The translations under genes and the position numbers were made by a program. The notes beneath the pieces were generated by a model. It was given only the letters and a program-made list of their open reading frames with translations. It ran no database searches and was not told the origin of the DNA. From Quillaja saponaria (taxonomy: Eukaryota > Streptophyta > Magnoliopsida > Fabales > Quillajaceae), in the NCBI GenBank assembly GCA_029379385.1, contig CM055612.1, positions 16,244,001-16,308,000 on the forward strand: a stretch of DNA of 64,000 nt, written 5' to 3'. Position 1 is the first letter of the stretch. Each line of letters begins with the position of its first letter. Positions 23,431-34,060 of the stretch are shown here, one piece after another.

Positions 23431-24103
23431 TGTTACGCTTTGGTTGCTAGATTAGTTTATTTGATTGCTTGATATATTTGTGTATATATATATATATATG
23501 AATATATATGTTATATAAAGGTGAATAAGAATTGTATTGCTATGATTGAATTATGTGAATTGTGTTTGATGTTTGAAATTGTTTGTGGTTGGTAAGGGCT
23601 AACGAAGTGATTTTTCTAAAATGATTTTATTTCCGAAAATAAAATTCAGGTGTAGTTGAGATTTTTTAATAAATATTCTGATATGAGATTTTTTTTTTTA
23701 AGTGTTTTTTTTTAAAAATGGAGTGTTTAGCCCTAGTGGATTCGAAGAAGGGTTTCAGTGATTCCGTTTCTGATTCTATTTGGTGCGCGGGAACAAAATT
23801 GCCCTGTGGGAGGTGTAATGTGGGGCTGAGTTACTTAGTTGGCCCTTTACTTGCTTTGTATGATTTGTATAATTCAGGTGCTCTGATTTCTGTGATTGGA
23901 TTCTACAGAGTGTTACTTGAACAATGTTTGCGATGTTTTATAATTCTGTAATTGGATATGTGTAATCTTATTAGTTATTTGGAATATATGATATATTGAT
24001 ATTAGTAGATTATATATCCTATACATGTGTTGAGTGATGCTAGTATCCTTTGGATACGCTTTTCCTTTCACAGAGTCCGTAGGACTCATCCTTCAGGTTA
24101 GAG
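23431..24103 (+). repeat. Repeat family fragment F1
   Basis: Runs from TTTGGTTGCTAGATTAG through the intron-like segment, including GGGGCTGAGTTACTTAGTTG near 23822 and GTCCGTAGGACTCATC near 24076. It is cut by the copia LTR at 24104. It faces fragment E in opposite orientation. The frame at 23718-23951 is part of the repeat, not a gene. Confidence 0.7.
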
Positions 24104-24300
24104 TGTAAATATAGGCAGCTTAATTAGTGGGTCAAATTTCCTTATTTATATTTTCCTTATTTATGTGTAATTTCTATTACGTATTTAGTTAATATTTAGT
24201 CTAGGTTCACTATATTAGGTTAAACACTTTAGCCTATAAATAAAGGCTCCCTCTTGTATATTTAAAATCTTCTTAATATACATTATTCTTATATTCAACA
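24104..24300 (+). repeat. Copia 5' LTR, 197 bp
   Basis: Begins TGTAAATATAGG and ends TATATTCAACA immediately before the primer binding site. TATAAATAAAGG near 24234 is a plausible TATA box. Only one LTR is present. Confidence 0.8.
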
Positions 24301-24312
24301 TGGTATCAGAGC
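24301..24312 (+). promoter_or_regulatory. Primer binding site (tRNA-iMet type)
   Basis: TGGTATCAGAGC matches the usual plant retrotransposon site complementary to the 3' end of initiator methionine tRNA. Confidence 0.9.
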
Positions 24313-24443
24313 TTAGGGAGAAAAAACCCTAATTTTTATTTTCTGCTGTGTTTCTTTCCAGCGTGTCTCTCTATTCCTGTGTTTCATTCCAGCAGTACGA
24401 TTATTGTTCATTGGGGGTACTGTTTATCATACTGTTCATTGGT

Positions 24444-27342
24444 ATGTCTACCTCTAAAAAATCTGAAATCGATATGTCAAAATCTAGTACTTTTACCTCT
24501 GTGTTTTTTGGATCCCCTGTTATTACTACTGAGAAATTGAATGGATCTAATTATTTGTCTTGGGCTGCATCTGTTGAGTTATGGTTTCTGGGACAGGGAT
24601 ATGAAAATCATCTCACGAAATCATTGGCTGATATTCCAACCCCTGAACAACCCAATGGAAAAAGATCGATGCCCAATTATGCAGTTTACTCTGGGCATCC
24701 CTTGAACCTTCTATATTGCAGATTTTTTGGGCATATAAGACATGTTTTAAATTGTGGAAATGGGCCAGAAGTTTATACACTAATGACAACCAACGTTTTT
24801 ACACTGTGGTTTCTAATCTGTTGAATCTAAAGCAGGCTGATCAAGATATGTCCACCTATTTGGGTAAGATTTAGAATGTCAAAGCTGAATTTGCTGAAAT
24901 ATTACCTCTTACCACTGATCTGGCTGACCAAGAGGCACAAAGGGACAAGCTATTCATGATTCTCACTCTATATGGCCTTTGAGCTGATCTTGAACCAGTT
25001 CGCCATCAGATATTAGCTAGTCCAACTATTCCTTCCATGGAAGAAGTGTTTGCTCGGTTGTTACGTATCTCCTCTCCGCTAGTAACACAAGTTGAGAATC
25101 CATCTCCTGATTATTCAGTCTTGATCTCTCACTCTAGTACCAGCGGAGGTCGTGGTCGAGGAGGTCGAGGTTGAGGTCGTGGACGTCCCCAGTGCACTCA
25201 TTGTAACAGGATGGGCCATATCAGGGAAAAGTGTTACCAACTGATTGGTTATCCGGGTACTACATCTAATATTGTTCAATCAGCCAATTCACTTGAAGTT
25301 TCACCATCTAAAGACAAACCTCTTAATGTCTCATTATCAGCTACTGAATATGATAAGTTCCTATAGTATCAAGCTACTCAGCAATCTTCTCATGGTAATT
25401 CTGTCGCTTGCCTCTCTCAGACCTCTTCTGACACTTGGATTCTTGATTCTGGTGCCTCTGATCACATATCTGGTAATCCCAAACTTTTTTCTAGTATTAG
25501 TAATCCATCATCACTTTCCACTGTCACTATAGCTAATGGTTCCACAACCATTGCTAAAGGTATAGGTCAAGCTACACCATTATCTTCTTTGCCTTTAGAG
25601 ACTGTACTTTATGTCCCTGAATGTTCATTTAGTCTAATTTCTATTAGTCAATTGACTCGTTCTCTCAATTGTTTTGTCACTTTCATTGATGATTCCTTTA
25701 CTATACAAGACCGACGTACGGGATGAACGATTGGCACAGGGCATGAGTCATATGGCCTCTACCATCTTACCACACTACCTACATCTTCAGTGGCTTGCTC
25801 TACAGATGTGTCACCTATTCTCATTCACAGTCGGTTGGGTCATCATAGTCTATCTAAGCTTCAGAAGATGGTTCCTCGTTTGTCATATCTGTCATCTTTA
25901 AATTGTGAGTCGTGTCAGCTTGGCAATCACAAACGTGTTTTGTTTCCAAAGCATAGTCATTTTAAAGCAGAGTCTCCCTTTCATCTTGTTCATACTGATG
26001 TTTAGGATCTTAGTCGTGTTAGTTCATCTTTGAGATTTCAATATTTTGTAACTTTTATTGATGACTATTCTCGTTGCACGTAGTTATTTTTAATGAAAAA
26101 TCATTCTGAGTTATTTTCTATATTCCAACAGTTTTGTGCTGAAATTAAAACACAATTTGGTGTTTCTATTCGTATTTTGCGTAGTGATAATGTACATGAA
26201 TATTTTTCTACATCATTTCAGTACTTTATGACATCTCAAGGTATGCTGCATCAATCATCTTGTTCTCACACTACTCAACAAAATGGAGTTGTTGAGCGCA
26301 AAAACAGACATTTAATTGAAACAGCTCGCACTCTATTACTTCATGGTCATGTTCCACTTCGGTTTTGGGGGTGATGCTGTACTTACTGCATGCTACCTTA
26401 TTAATTGCATGCCATCTTCTACATTGCATAACAAAATTCCATATTCTATCATCTTTCCTAATCATCCCTTATATTCACTTCCGCTTCGTATCTTTGGTTG
26501 CATTTGTTTTGTTCATGATCTAACATCTGGACAGGATAAACTTTCTTCCAAATCAATTAAGTGCATCTTCTTGGTTTATTCTCGCCTTCAAAAAGGGTAT
26601 AAATGTTACTGTCCAGATAAGAATCGTTACTCTACCTCCACTGATGTCACATTTTTTTAGGAATCTTCATTCTTTCCCTCGACTATTCCCGAGTCACCTT
26701 CTATCTCTGAAGCTCTTCCGGCTCCTTATCATGGACCAAATGACCATGCATCATCTGCGCCACTACTTGATCTTCTAGCAGACATTGTTGATGTACCTGA
26801 TGACTCACCATTTGTACCAACACCTTCCCGTGCCTCGAATCCTGCTTCACCACCTATTTTAAGAAGAGGTACTCGTTTAACTCGTAATCCTTATCCAATT
26901 TATACTTTTTTAAGTTATCATTGTTTATCTTCACCCTATTATGCATTTGTATCCTCTTTATCTTCTATTTCTGTTTCGAAGTCCACCAGTGATGCTCTTG
27001 CTCATCCCGGGTAGCGGCAGACCATGGTTGATGAAATGAATGCCTTACATACTAATGATACTTGGGAACTGGTCTCTTTACCTTCTGGAAAATCCACTGT
27101 TGGATATAAATGGGTATACACCATAAAAGTTCATCCTGATGGTTATGTTGATCGCTAAAAGGCTAGACTGGTAGCAAAAGGCTACACTCAGGTCTATGGT
27201 GTGGATTATTCAGAAACTTTCTCTCCCATAGCTAAAATTACATATGTCAGGGTATTTATATCTCTAGCTGCTATTTTTGATTGGCCACTCTATCAATTGG
27301 ACATCAAAAATACTTTCTCACATGGTGACCTTGATGAATAAG
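24444..27342 (+). pseudogene. Copia gag-pol polyprotein, broken
   Basis: The gag N-terminus is MSTSKKSEIDMSK followed by LNGSNYLSWAASVELWF. Next come a CCHC knuckle (CTHCNRMGHIREKC, about 25195), protease (WILDSGASDHISGN, about 25438), GAG-pre-integrase (HSRLGHHSLSKLQKMVP) and C-x2-C (CESCQLGNHKR). The integrase core has TFIDDYSR, RSDNVHEYF and NGVVERKNRHLIETARTLL. The start of reverse transcriptase is YKWVYTIKVHPDGYVDR, stop, [12 protein letters not shown] count at least eight in-frame stops and one frameshift near 26370. Many stops sit where a one-base change restores the expected residue, such as Lys, Gln or Trp codons. The frame ends near 27342 after [13 protein letters not shown], so the catalytic YVDD is missing. 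Confidence 0.88.
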
Positions 27343-27348
27343 TCTTGG

Positions 27349-28071
27349 TAGGATGAATTATGTACAAAGATTAATTTGTTGTGCGGGCGTGTAAATGCCC
27401 AGCAGGGGGTGATGCTGTTGTGTTGAGCTAAGTTACTCGTTGGCTCTTTGGTTGCTTTGTGTGCTGTGATTACTCTGATTCATTTGTGATTCTATGAATT
27501 ATATAATTTGTGAATTTGTGACGATTACAAATGTTTAAGTATATTTCTAATTAAATCACGATGTTATTTTATATATATTTGTATTGAGTGATGCTAGTAC
27601 CTTGTGGATAAAATTTTCCACTCACGGAGTCCATAAGACTCATCATTCCCGTGGATAATATTTTTTTTAGGAGTCTATTATATAGTGTTACCGAGTTTGT
27701 TACCTACTGACAAAGTACAGAAAGGTAATTTCTAGGATCTTGGACTTGAAGTTAAGGATGAAAGTTGTAGTCACACAAGAATGGTGGAATGTTTAATTTT
27801 GTATGGTGTAATAGTCCAGATATTTGTCCTCGTGTCATTGTGTGAAATTAGGAACATATATGTTTTATTTCGAGGCTTGTTATATAAATTTTCAGTAAGT
27901 TACTATTTGTTTAAGCAAACAAACTTTTACAGTGAACTTCTATTTTATAAAAGTTACTTTTATTCTTTAGTTGGGTAAGAGTCATGATTGTTACATTGTT
28001 TTGAATTTAGGGTTACAGAGGTTTGGTTATCCAATCCTCCGGCCAGTCATGCCTCCATGAAGGGTGTGACA
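27349..28071 (+). repeat. Repeat family fragment F2
   Basis: Starts inside the intron-like part at the copia breakpoint (GCGGGCGTGTAAATGCC near 27383), with acceptor-like TTTTTTTTAG near 27670, the 'exon' and the terminal block ending AGGGTGTGACA at 28071. It overlaps in content with F1, so the two are different copies rather than one copy split by the copia. The frame at 27781-27978 is within the repeat. Confidence 0.75.
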
Positions 28072-29718
28072 TGGGTGTTGTAAAAAAAGGGAAGGACTTG
28101 TATTGATTTTTTTTTTGGGGTATGTATAGATATAATACACATACACATGAAACAAAAGTAATTATGCTCTTAAGATGTTTGTAAAAATGCCTAAGAGAAA
28201 CTAGTTATAATGTAATGAGTAAACTTGAACAAATAGTCTAAAAGCAAGAATAAAGAAATATGGTTAAGTGGTTAAGGAAAGATAAATTTAAGAATTTAAT
28301 TGTATTAATATTGAAATGGGATGATTCAAGCTCTTGGATAAATTCAAAAAGAGTGACTCAACTTGGATTTAATACTAGAAAATGAGAATTGTTGAAAGTA
28401 TAAGTTAGTATTAATTTCTTGATAGGTATATATATAAAATATACATACAAGATATAGAATCAAATATCCTACTAGGAATTGATTAAACTACTTAAAAGGA
28501 CTTAGTTTCAAGAAATCTATATAAGTGGATATATAAGCTTAGTAATTAAAAGATTATAACTGTAATGTTTATGAACTAAGTATTATGTGAAAATATGAAT
28601 TTCAATTCCGGACCTTACTATGGCTCTGATGACACATGTGAGCCCAAAAGGAAGTGACAAACAAAATTTATAAACTGGTGAGTAGTTAACTGTTACCTTT
28701 GGGGGCTAGATTATTATGTGTAATTATATATATATTTGAATAGATGTGATATATGGAAAATAAGCAATTGCAATATTTTAGTGATTTATTTGAATTATAT
28801 TTGTTTGATATTGGCTGTGGTTGATAAGGGCCAATAAAGTGAGATTTTTCTGAGAAATGATTTTTATTTCCAGAACTGAGATCCAGGTGCACCTAGGATA
28901 TGTTGATTTGTAATTCTGAGATATTCTGCTTATGATAAATGTAATTAAAAATTTGAGTGCTCAACCCTGATGGGATGGATTATGTACGGAGATTATTGTG
29001 TGGGCGTGTAAATGCCCAGTGGGGGGTGATACTGTTGTACAGAATTGAGTTACTTGTTGGCCATTTGTTTGCTTGGTATGTTATGATTGCTCTGATTAAT
29101 TTGTGATCCTATGAATCATGTAAGTTGTGAATTTATGATGAATACCAATGTGTATGTGTGATTTAGAATTAAGACATGAACATTATTACCTGATATTAAT
29201 TGATTCTATATGTTATATACTTATGTTGAGTAATGCTAGTACTCTTTGGGTACGTTTTTCCACTCATTGAGTCCGTAGGACTCATTCCTCTCTTGTTGAT
29301 ATTTTTTTTAGTGACAAGATTTCATGGGACTACAATTATCAAAATTAGGCTTGCCGAATGTTTGGCGACAAGATATATTCAGAATCTCATAGTTGAGGTC
29401 AAGGATGAAGATTTACAGTCACACTAGAACTGTGGGATGTCAAATTTTATATGATGTAATAGTCTAGTTATTTGTCTTGTTTATATTGTGGAAAGAGTGT
29501 AGCTCCTTGTTGTTTTTGTGTTGTTGTGCCAAAAATTGTAGTAAATTGTTTTTTGTTTTAGTAAACAAACTTTTATAGTTAATTCTTGTTTTATAAAATA
29601 TGTTTTTATGCATTGTTTTAGTCAAGGGTCGAATGTGTTTTCTTGTTTTAAATTCAGGGTTACGGAAGATTAGTTACCCAATTCTCTGGCCAGTCATGCC
29701 ACCGTGAGAGGTGTGACA
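28072..29718 (+). repeat. Repeat family unit G
   Basis: Head to tail after F2, ending GAGGTGTGACA at 29718. It has two TA-rich/AAAATGCC-type submodules (28110-28260 and 28420-28600), GTGAGT near 28678, GGGCGTGTAAATGCCC near 29003, acceptor-like TTTTTTTTAG near 29311, then the 'exon' and terminal blocks. The frame at 29233-29427 spans the acceptor-like site and is not treated as a gene. Confidence 0.75.
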
Positions 29719-32380
29719 GAAAAAGTGTAGAAAATATCTATGGATACATATATATAACAAAATAAATTTGGCACCATTCATTAATGAACTAGTAAGTAGA
29801 TATATATATACATACAAAACAAGATGTCATATGAACCACATATTTATACATGTTGACGAAGACCTTGCTTTTTTACTTTTTTACTTTTTCTTTTTCTTTT
29901 TCCTTCTTATTTGGTTTTCCCTCTTTTCTCTCTTCTTGGTCGAGAGTTTCTCTCTGCCTCCACTGCCTTTGCTTGTTTTTTTTCCTATTTCTTTTACTCT
30001 TTTAGTCGAGAGAATTTCCTTTTTTCCTCCTCATTGGTGCTTGATTCTTCTTTGTTCAGTTTTTTCTTAGCTTTGGCTGTTATGAGACTTGGTTGGGATA
30101 GAAATTGATGGTCCTTGTAGTTGTACCCTCTCTTTTCCCCATTTTTCTTTGTTCTAGTCGTGTATGTCCAGCCACCTCAGTTTCCTTTTCTTCCTTCCAA
30201 GCTAGTTGTGGCAAAAGTTCTTGGTAGGTCATGTTTTTGGTGTATCCGTAAGGCTAGAAGAGTAGCCTTGGCAGCTTCATGTCCTAAGATTTTAACGGTG
30301 TAAGATCTTGGGTTTGGAGTCATCCTAGCAGGTGTACGAACTCGGAATCAGCCAAGGAAAGTTACTGAAACAAGTGCAACAATTGATGGAGCAATTACCC
30401 TGTTTTTAAGAAATCAATTCTTCCTTTCTTGTTCATGAGGCTACATCTCTTTGCAGCAACCAAACCTTGCTCTGTTGCTACCATTCAAGCTTTATGTAAC
30501 TCCTTTTGTGGTGCGCAGCCAGCCATGGTTCTCTTTGCATCTTGTAGCTACTAGCTGGTCCTTATGTTGGTTCCTTTTTCGCTAGTTTACTTAAAGCTTC
30601 ACGTGTTGCAAGGGCAAGGGCTTAGGTGAAGTAGTTTTCTACTTTAGCTACTTGGTTTATTCATATAAAGTTCTTCTTCTTTTTTTCCCCCATGAATTTT
30701 GCTAGTAGCTAATTAGTTTGTATGTTGATCTTTTTATATTCTTATCAAGTGATGATTTGAATCAAGGATTAAGAAAGTGTGAGTAAAAGTTTAAGATTTA
30801 GAAACTTATAAGATGACCATATAATCATTGGAAAAGGATTTCCTGAAATTCAAGAATATGGACATTGGAATTGTAGATAATTAAATTAAGTTGAATTCAA
30901 TAATGGAAACAAGAGTAGCAAGAGTAATTGAATTGTGTTGATTGTATTAGTAGGTATATATACATATGTATACATAACAGTGGATTTACATAAGTTTCTC
31001 TAATTAAACAGTTAATTAGAAATATAGAATTTGACTAGGTTAATGTGGACTCAAGAATTCGAATTCTTGAACTCATAGAAGCAATTAACTTGATCTTATT
31101 GTGCTCGTTAAATTGTTTTAAAAAAAAAATTAGTTTCCTAGTAATCCACTAAGTGAATACTTAATGTAGGATTAAGAAGAGTGTATTTAATTATAAAATG
31201 ATTACTTCAAATAATATATGAATTTATGATTTTTAGCTCTAGATTGTGTCACTGACATTCTGACACCCTCGCATCCTAGATAGGCCGATGAACCACACCT
31301 TTGATGTTCGTGAGTGAAATACGAATCTTTTGGTTGCTAGATTACTATGTGTAATTGATATATATATGTTGGTACGTATATGATTATATGAAAAAAGTAA
31401 GCATGTGCAGTGTTTAATTGCATTATTCAAATTATGCTTGAGATGTGAAATTGGTTTTGTTTGATAAAAGCCAATAAATTGTTTTGCTTTGAAACAATTT
31501 TTACCTCTGAAATAGAATTTTGGTGCACCTAAGATATTCTAAAATATTTTGATTCTGATAAGTGTTTTAAAATAATTGAGTACTCAGCCCCGATGGGAAA
31601 TATTATGTACGGAGAATTAATTTATTATGCAAGTGCAAAACTGCCTAGTGAGGACTGATACATGTTATGTGGGAATAAGTTATTCTATTAGCCCTTTGTA
31701 TGCTTTGAGTGATTTGAATTTTTGAGTTATTCATGATGTAATGTGTTTCAGAAAAGATACTTGACTACTTTGACATTTTTCATGGTTACGCACATACAAG
31801 TTTAATGTACAGTAGAATTTATATTATTATGAAAATGTTGATTCTATATGTTTTATATATGCTTGGATTGATGCTAGTAACTTAGGGTATGTGTTCACTC
31901 ACAAGGTCCTTGTGACTTACTTTTTCCTCTATTGTTTTTTCAGTATCAGGAAATCAACAATCGTCTTGTAAGGATTTGTGACTTGCCAACATTGTTGAGG
32001 CAAGGTATACTCCAAATATACTTGAAGCTAAAGGATGAAGTTATAGTCATATTAGGCTTTAAGTTTGTTGTATTTTGTTGTATACGGTGGCTTAACTATA
32101 GGTATTAATATGTTGGTTCGAACTTAGCTCCTCTGTATGTATTAGTTTAGTTGATTATTGGTTGGTTGTAACCAGTATTTATATGTACTTATTATCAAGC
32201 AAGTTAAATGTTATGAGTTCAGTAACAAGTTAATGTCTTTGATTTAATTCAGTATAGTTTTCTTTGTCTTAACTATCAATGTTTAAGAGTTGTATGTGTT
32301 CAGTTGTGATAAAGTTAGGGTTACGGAGATTTGGTTATCCATCCCCCGGGTTAGTCATGCCTTCCTTTGGGGGTGTGACA
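29719..32380 (+). repeat. Repeat family unit H
   Basis: Head to tail after G, ending GGGGGTGTGACA at 32380. It has a copy-specific pyrimidine-rich 5' region (29.87-30.7 kb), GTGAGT near 31311, acceptor-like TTTTTTCAG near 31940, and the terminal block GTTAGGGTTACGGAGATTTG. Open frames at 29768-30303 lie in the pyrimidine-rich part and carry no domain. Confidence 0.75.
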
Positions 32381-32399
32381 TTTTCGAATAGTTGTTAGG

Positions 32400-32600
32400 T
32401 TTTATATTTATAATTGGTCCTGAGATTTTGAATGTGTAATAGGTGTTGAATGTTAAGATGTATAATAGGTGTTGAGGGTTGTTGAACTAAAGAGGTGCTA
32501 AGGGTTGTTGAACTAAAGAGGTGCTAAGGGTTGTTAAAGCAGAGTAGGTGCTGAGTATTAATTTGTATAATAGGTGCTGAGAGTTGTTGAAGCTGAATAC
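32400..32600. repeat. Degenerate minisatellite
   Basis: Variants of TAGGTGTTGA and AGGTGCTAAGGGTTGTTGAA recur. Two adjacent 29-30 base copies (GGTTGTTGAACTAAAGAGGT and following bases, from about 32476) are nearly identical. Confidence 0.8.
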
Positions 32601-33050
32601 GCAGGCCTTACTATCTAGTCAACAAATTGTTATGCACAATACAATACTTAAATTAATTACTTAATTGAACAATATTTATCAATGCTTTTATTGATAAATT
32701 ATCTCCTTTTCAACACTTACTAGGGATGTCAATTGCAATTGAAACTTCTGATTGGGTATATCATATTCAATAGATATATACAAATTGGCTATTTACATAT
32801 ACAAACAAGTTCAACACATATAGATCAAACATGAGAATGTAATGTACATCCCATACACAAACCAGTTCATCATACACAAATCACACATTTGCATTTGATT
32901 AACATCCCTTACATATTTAAGAGTCTTAAATATATAGTTCCATATAACTTATATACTACACTACCAGTCCATTAAATATAGATTGCTAGATGACGCATTA
33001 ATATGGACAATTGGTCGAGGTAGCTTTTTACCTATTAATATAAAACTATC
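32601..33050. other. Spacer downstream of the B3 fragment
   Basis: AT-rich. On the - strand, a short in-frame continuation (KKLPRPIVHINASSS to a stop near 32969) could only join the B3 exon through a 27-base intron, which is too short for plants. No gene is recognised. Confidence 0.4.
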
Positions 33051-33293
33051 TCACTTACCCTTGAATATGGTGACTTCCATTCCACAAAGGTGTGCTGATA
33101 TCATTTCAAATACACAAATGTCGTCAAACTCAATATTCGCAAACTTTGTGAATTTCACCCAACCTGTGGTTAATACATTGCTAGATTCGGGATAGTATGA
33201 AGCACGGACCCTAAATACCTCGCTAGCGTGATGTATAATTATACGTTTGTACCTTTCCTTCAGATGTTGCCTCACAAAATTGGCAGGAATTTT
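33051..33293 (-). CDS. B3 DNA-binding domain exon (REM-like), last exon
   Basis: The translation reads KIPANFVRQHLKERYKR, then FRVRASYYPESSNVLTTGWVKF, then FDDICVFEMISAHLCGMEV and TIFKGK with TGA. This is a near-complete plant B3 fold: IPxxFV start, GW-x-x-F strand, then D-x-CVFE and IF. B3 proteins bind DNA in the nucleus, and REM members act in reproductive meristems. A splice acceptor (TGTATGTAG) precedes the exon at 33294-33295. At the end AAGG/GTAAGT is a perfect donor sequence, but unspliced reading stops two codons later. No stop or shift occurs inside. With the second B3 block upstream it suggests a tandem-B3 gene. The promoter and first exon were not found. Confidence 0.65.
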   Translation of the reverse strand, partial: KIPANFVRQHLKERYKRIIIHHASEVFRVRASYYPESSNVLTTGWVKFTKFANIEFDDICVFEMISAHLCGMEVTIFKGK

Positions 33294-33834
33294 CTACATA
33301 CACAAATGCCACATTTGACACTTATAGATAAATATATATATATGCCTGTGACTGTTATATTTTACACAATAACTATGGGGAATAATATTTGTACTAGCGG
33401 TTTGCCTAGTTTGGGAATGTTGCAATGAAGAACGGAAAGTTGGACCTAAATAATCTTGCTCTCTCTTTTAGGTCAACAACAACATCGGCGATATCATAGG
33501 TATTATTTTCACTTGCACATTAGTTTGACATGCACTAATTGATTGATACATTGTTTAATAGTAATATTACACATATCAAATGCCAAGTGAAGCTAACTTA
33601 TGCGTGCTGTTATCAGAATTTGAATCGTACAAAACTCTATTAGAAGTAATATTCCGTCCATCCAGCTCATTATGGCTTAATACAATCGTTGTGAATGGTA
33701 AAAACATTATTTATGTGTTAAATCATATAGAAATTTTTCTGTTTTATATATGCAATTATGCATACATAAACATCATTTAATTAAATTAATCAACATACCT
33801 TCCAATGAATTACAGGTTATTTATAGTTTATGTC

Positions 33835-34050
33835 CTACATAACCTGTTTGTTTACAACCTTAATGTCGTCATTCGCAAATATCCTAACATAAAACATGTC
33901 TGGGACTTTATAGCTTACCACAACAGTTGTCCCAGCCTTGATATCATAAAACTTAAAGAATTTGGGGACATTTTTGTCTAACACAATCAAATAAGGCTTG
34001 GGATATCTCATCTTGATTGGCCACATTCATAATCTGGCAACCATAATGTC
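33835..34050 (-). pseudogene. Upstream B3-like domain block, frame-disrupted
   Basis: The - strand gives MTLWLPDYECGQSR followed in another frame by WPIKMRYPKPYLIVLD, then FFKFYDIKAGTTVVVSYK and MFYVRIFANDDIKVV. This matches the second half of a REM-type B3 domain: LxLPDxxxW, then F-x-x-Y-x-I-x-AG, then F-x-V-x-IF. A one-base shift or an unseen splice separates the two parts near 34010. Its place about 540 bases upstream of the clean B3 exon, on the same strand, suggests two B3 domains of one gene. The missing first half would lie above 34.06 kb, but I could not find it. Confidence 0.5.
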
Positions 34051-34060
34051 ATTGTTCTAC

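Larger units (their letters stand above)
24104..27348 (+). mobile_element. Ty1/copia retrotransposon, 3'-truncated
   Basis: The order is a 5' LTR (24104-24300), an initiator-Met-type primer binding site (24301-24312), and a gag-protease-integrase-reverse transcriptase reading in + sense. The order integrase before reverse transcriptase is diagnostic of Ty1/copia. The sequence stops in the fingers/palm of reverse transcriptase near 27348 and passes directly into another unit of the common repeat family. RNase H, polypurine tract and 3' LTR are absent. Confidence 0.88.

Noticed and set aside
29768..30303. Hydrophobic frames resembling membrane proteins
   Set aside because: The Phe/Leu/Ser richness follows from pyrimidine-rich DNA in unit H; the three frames overlap and none is supported by splice or start context.
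32400..32600. CRISPR-like repeat array
   Set aside because: Repeats are degenerate and directly adjacent without regular spacers, and this is plant nuclear DNA.
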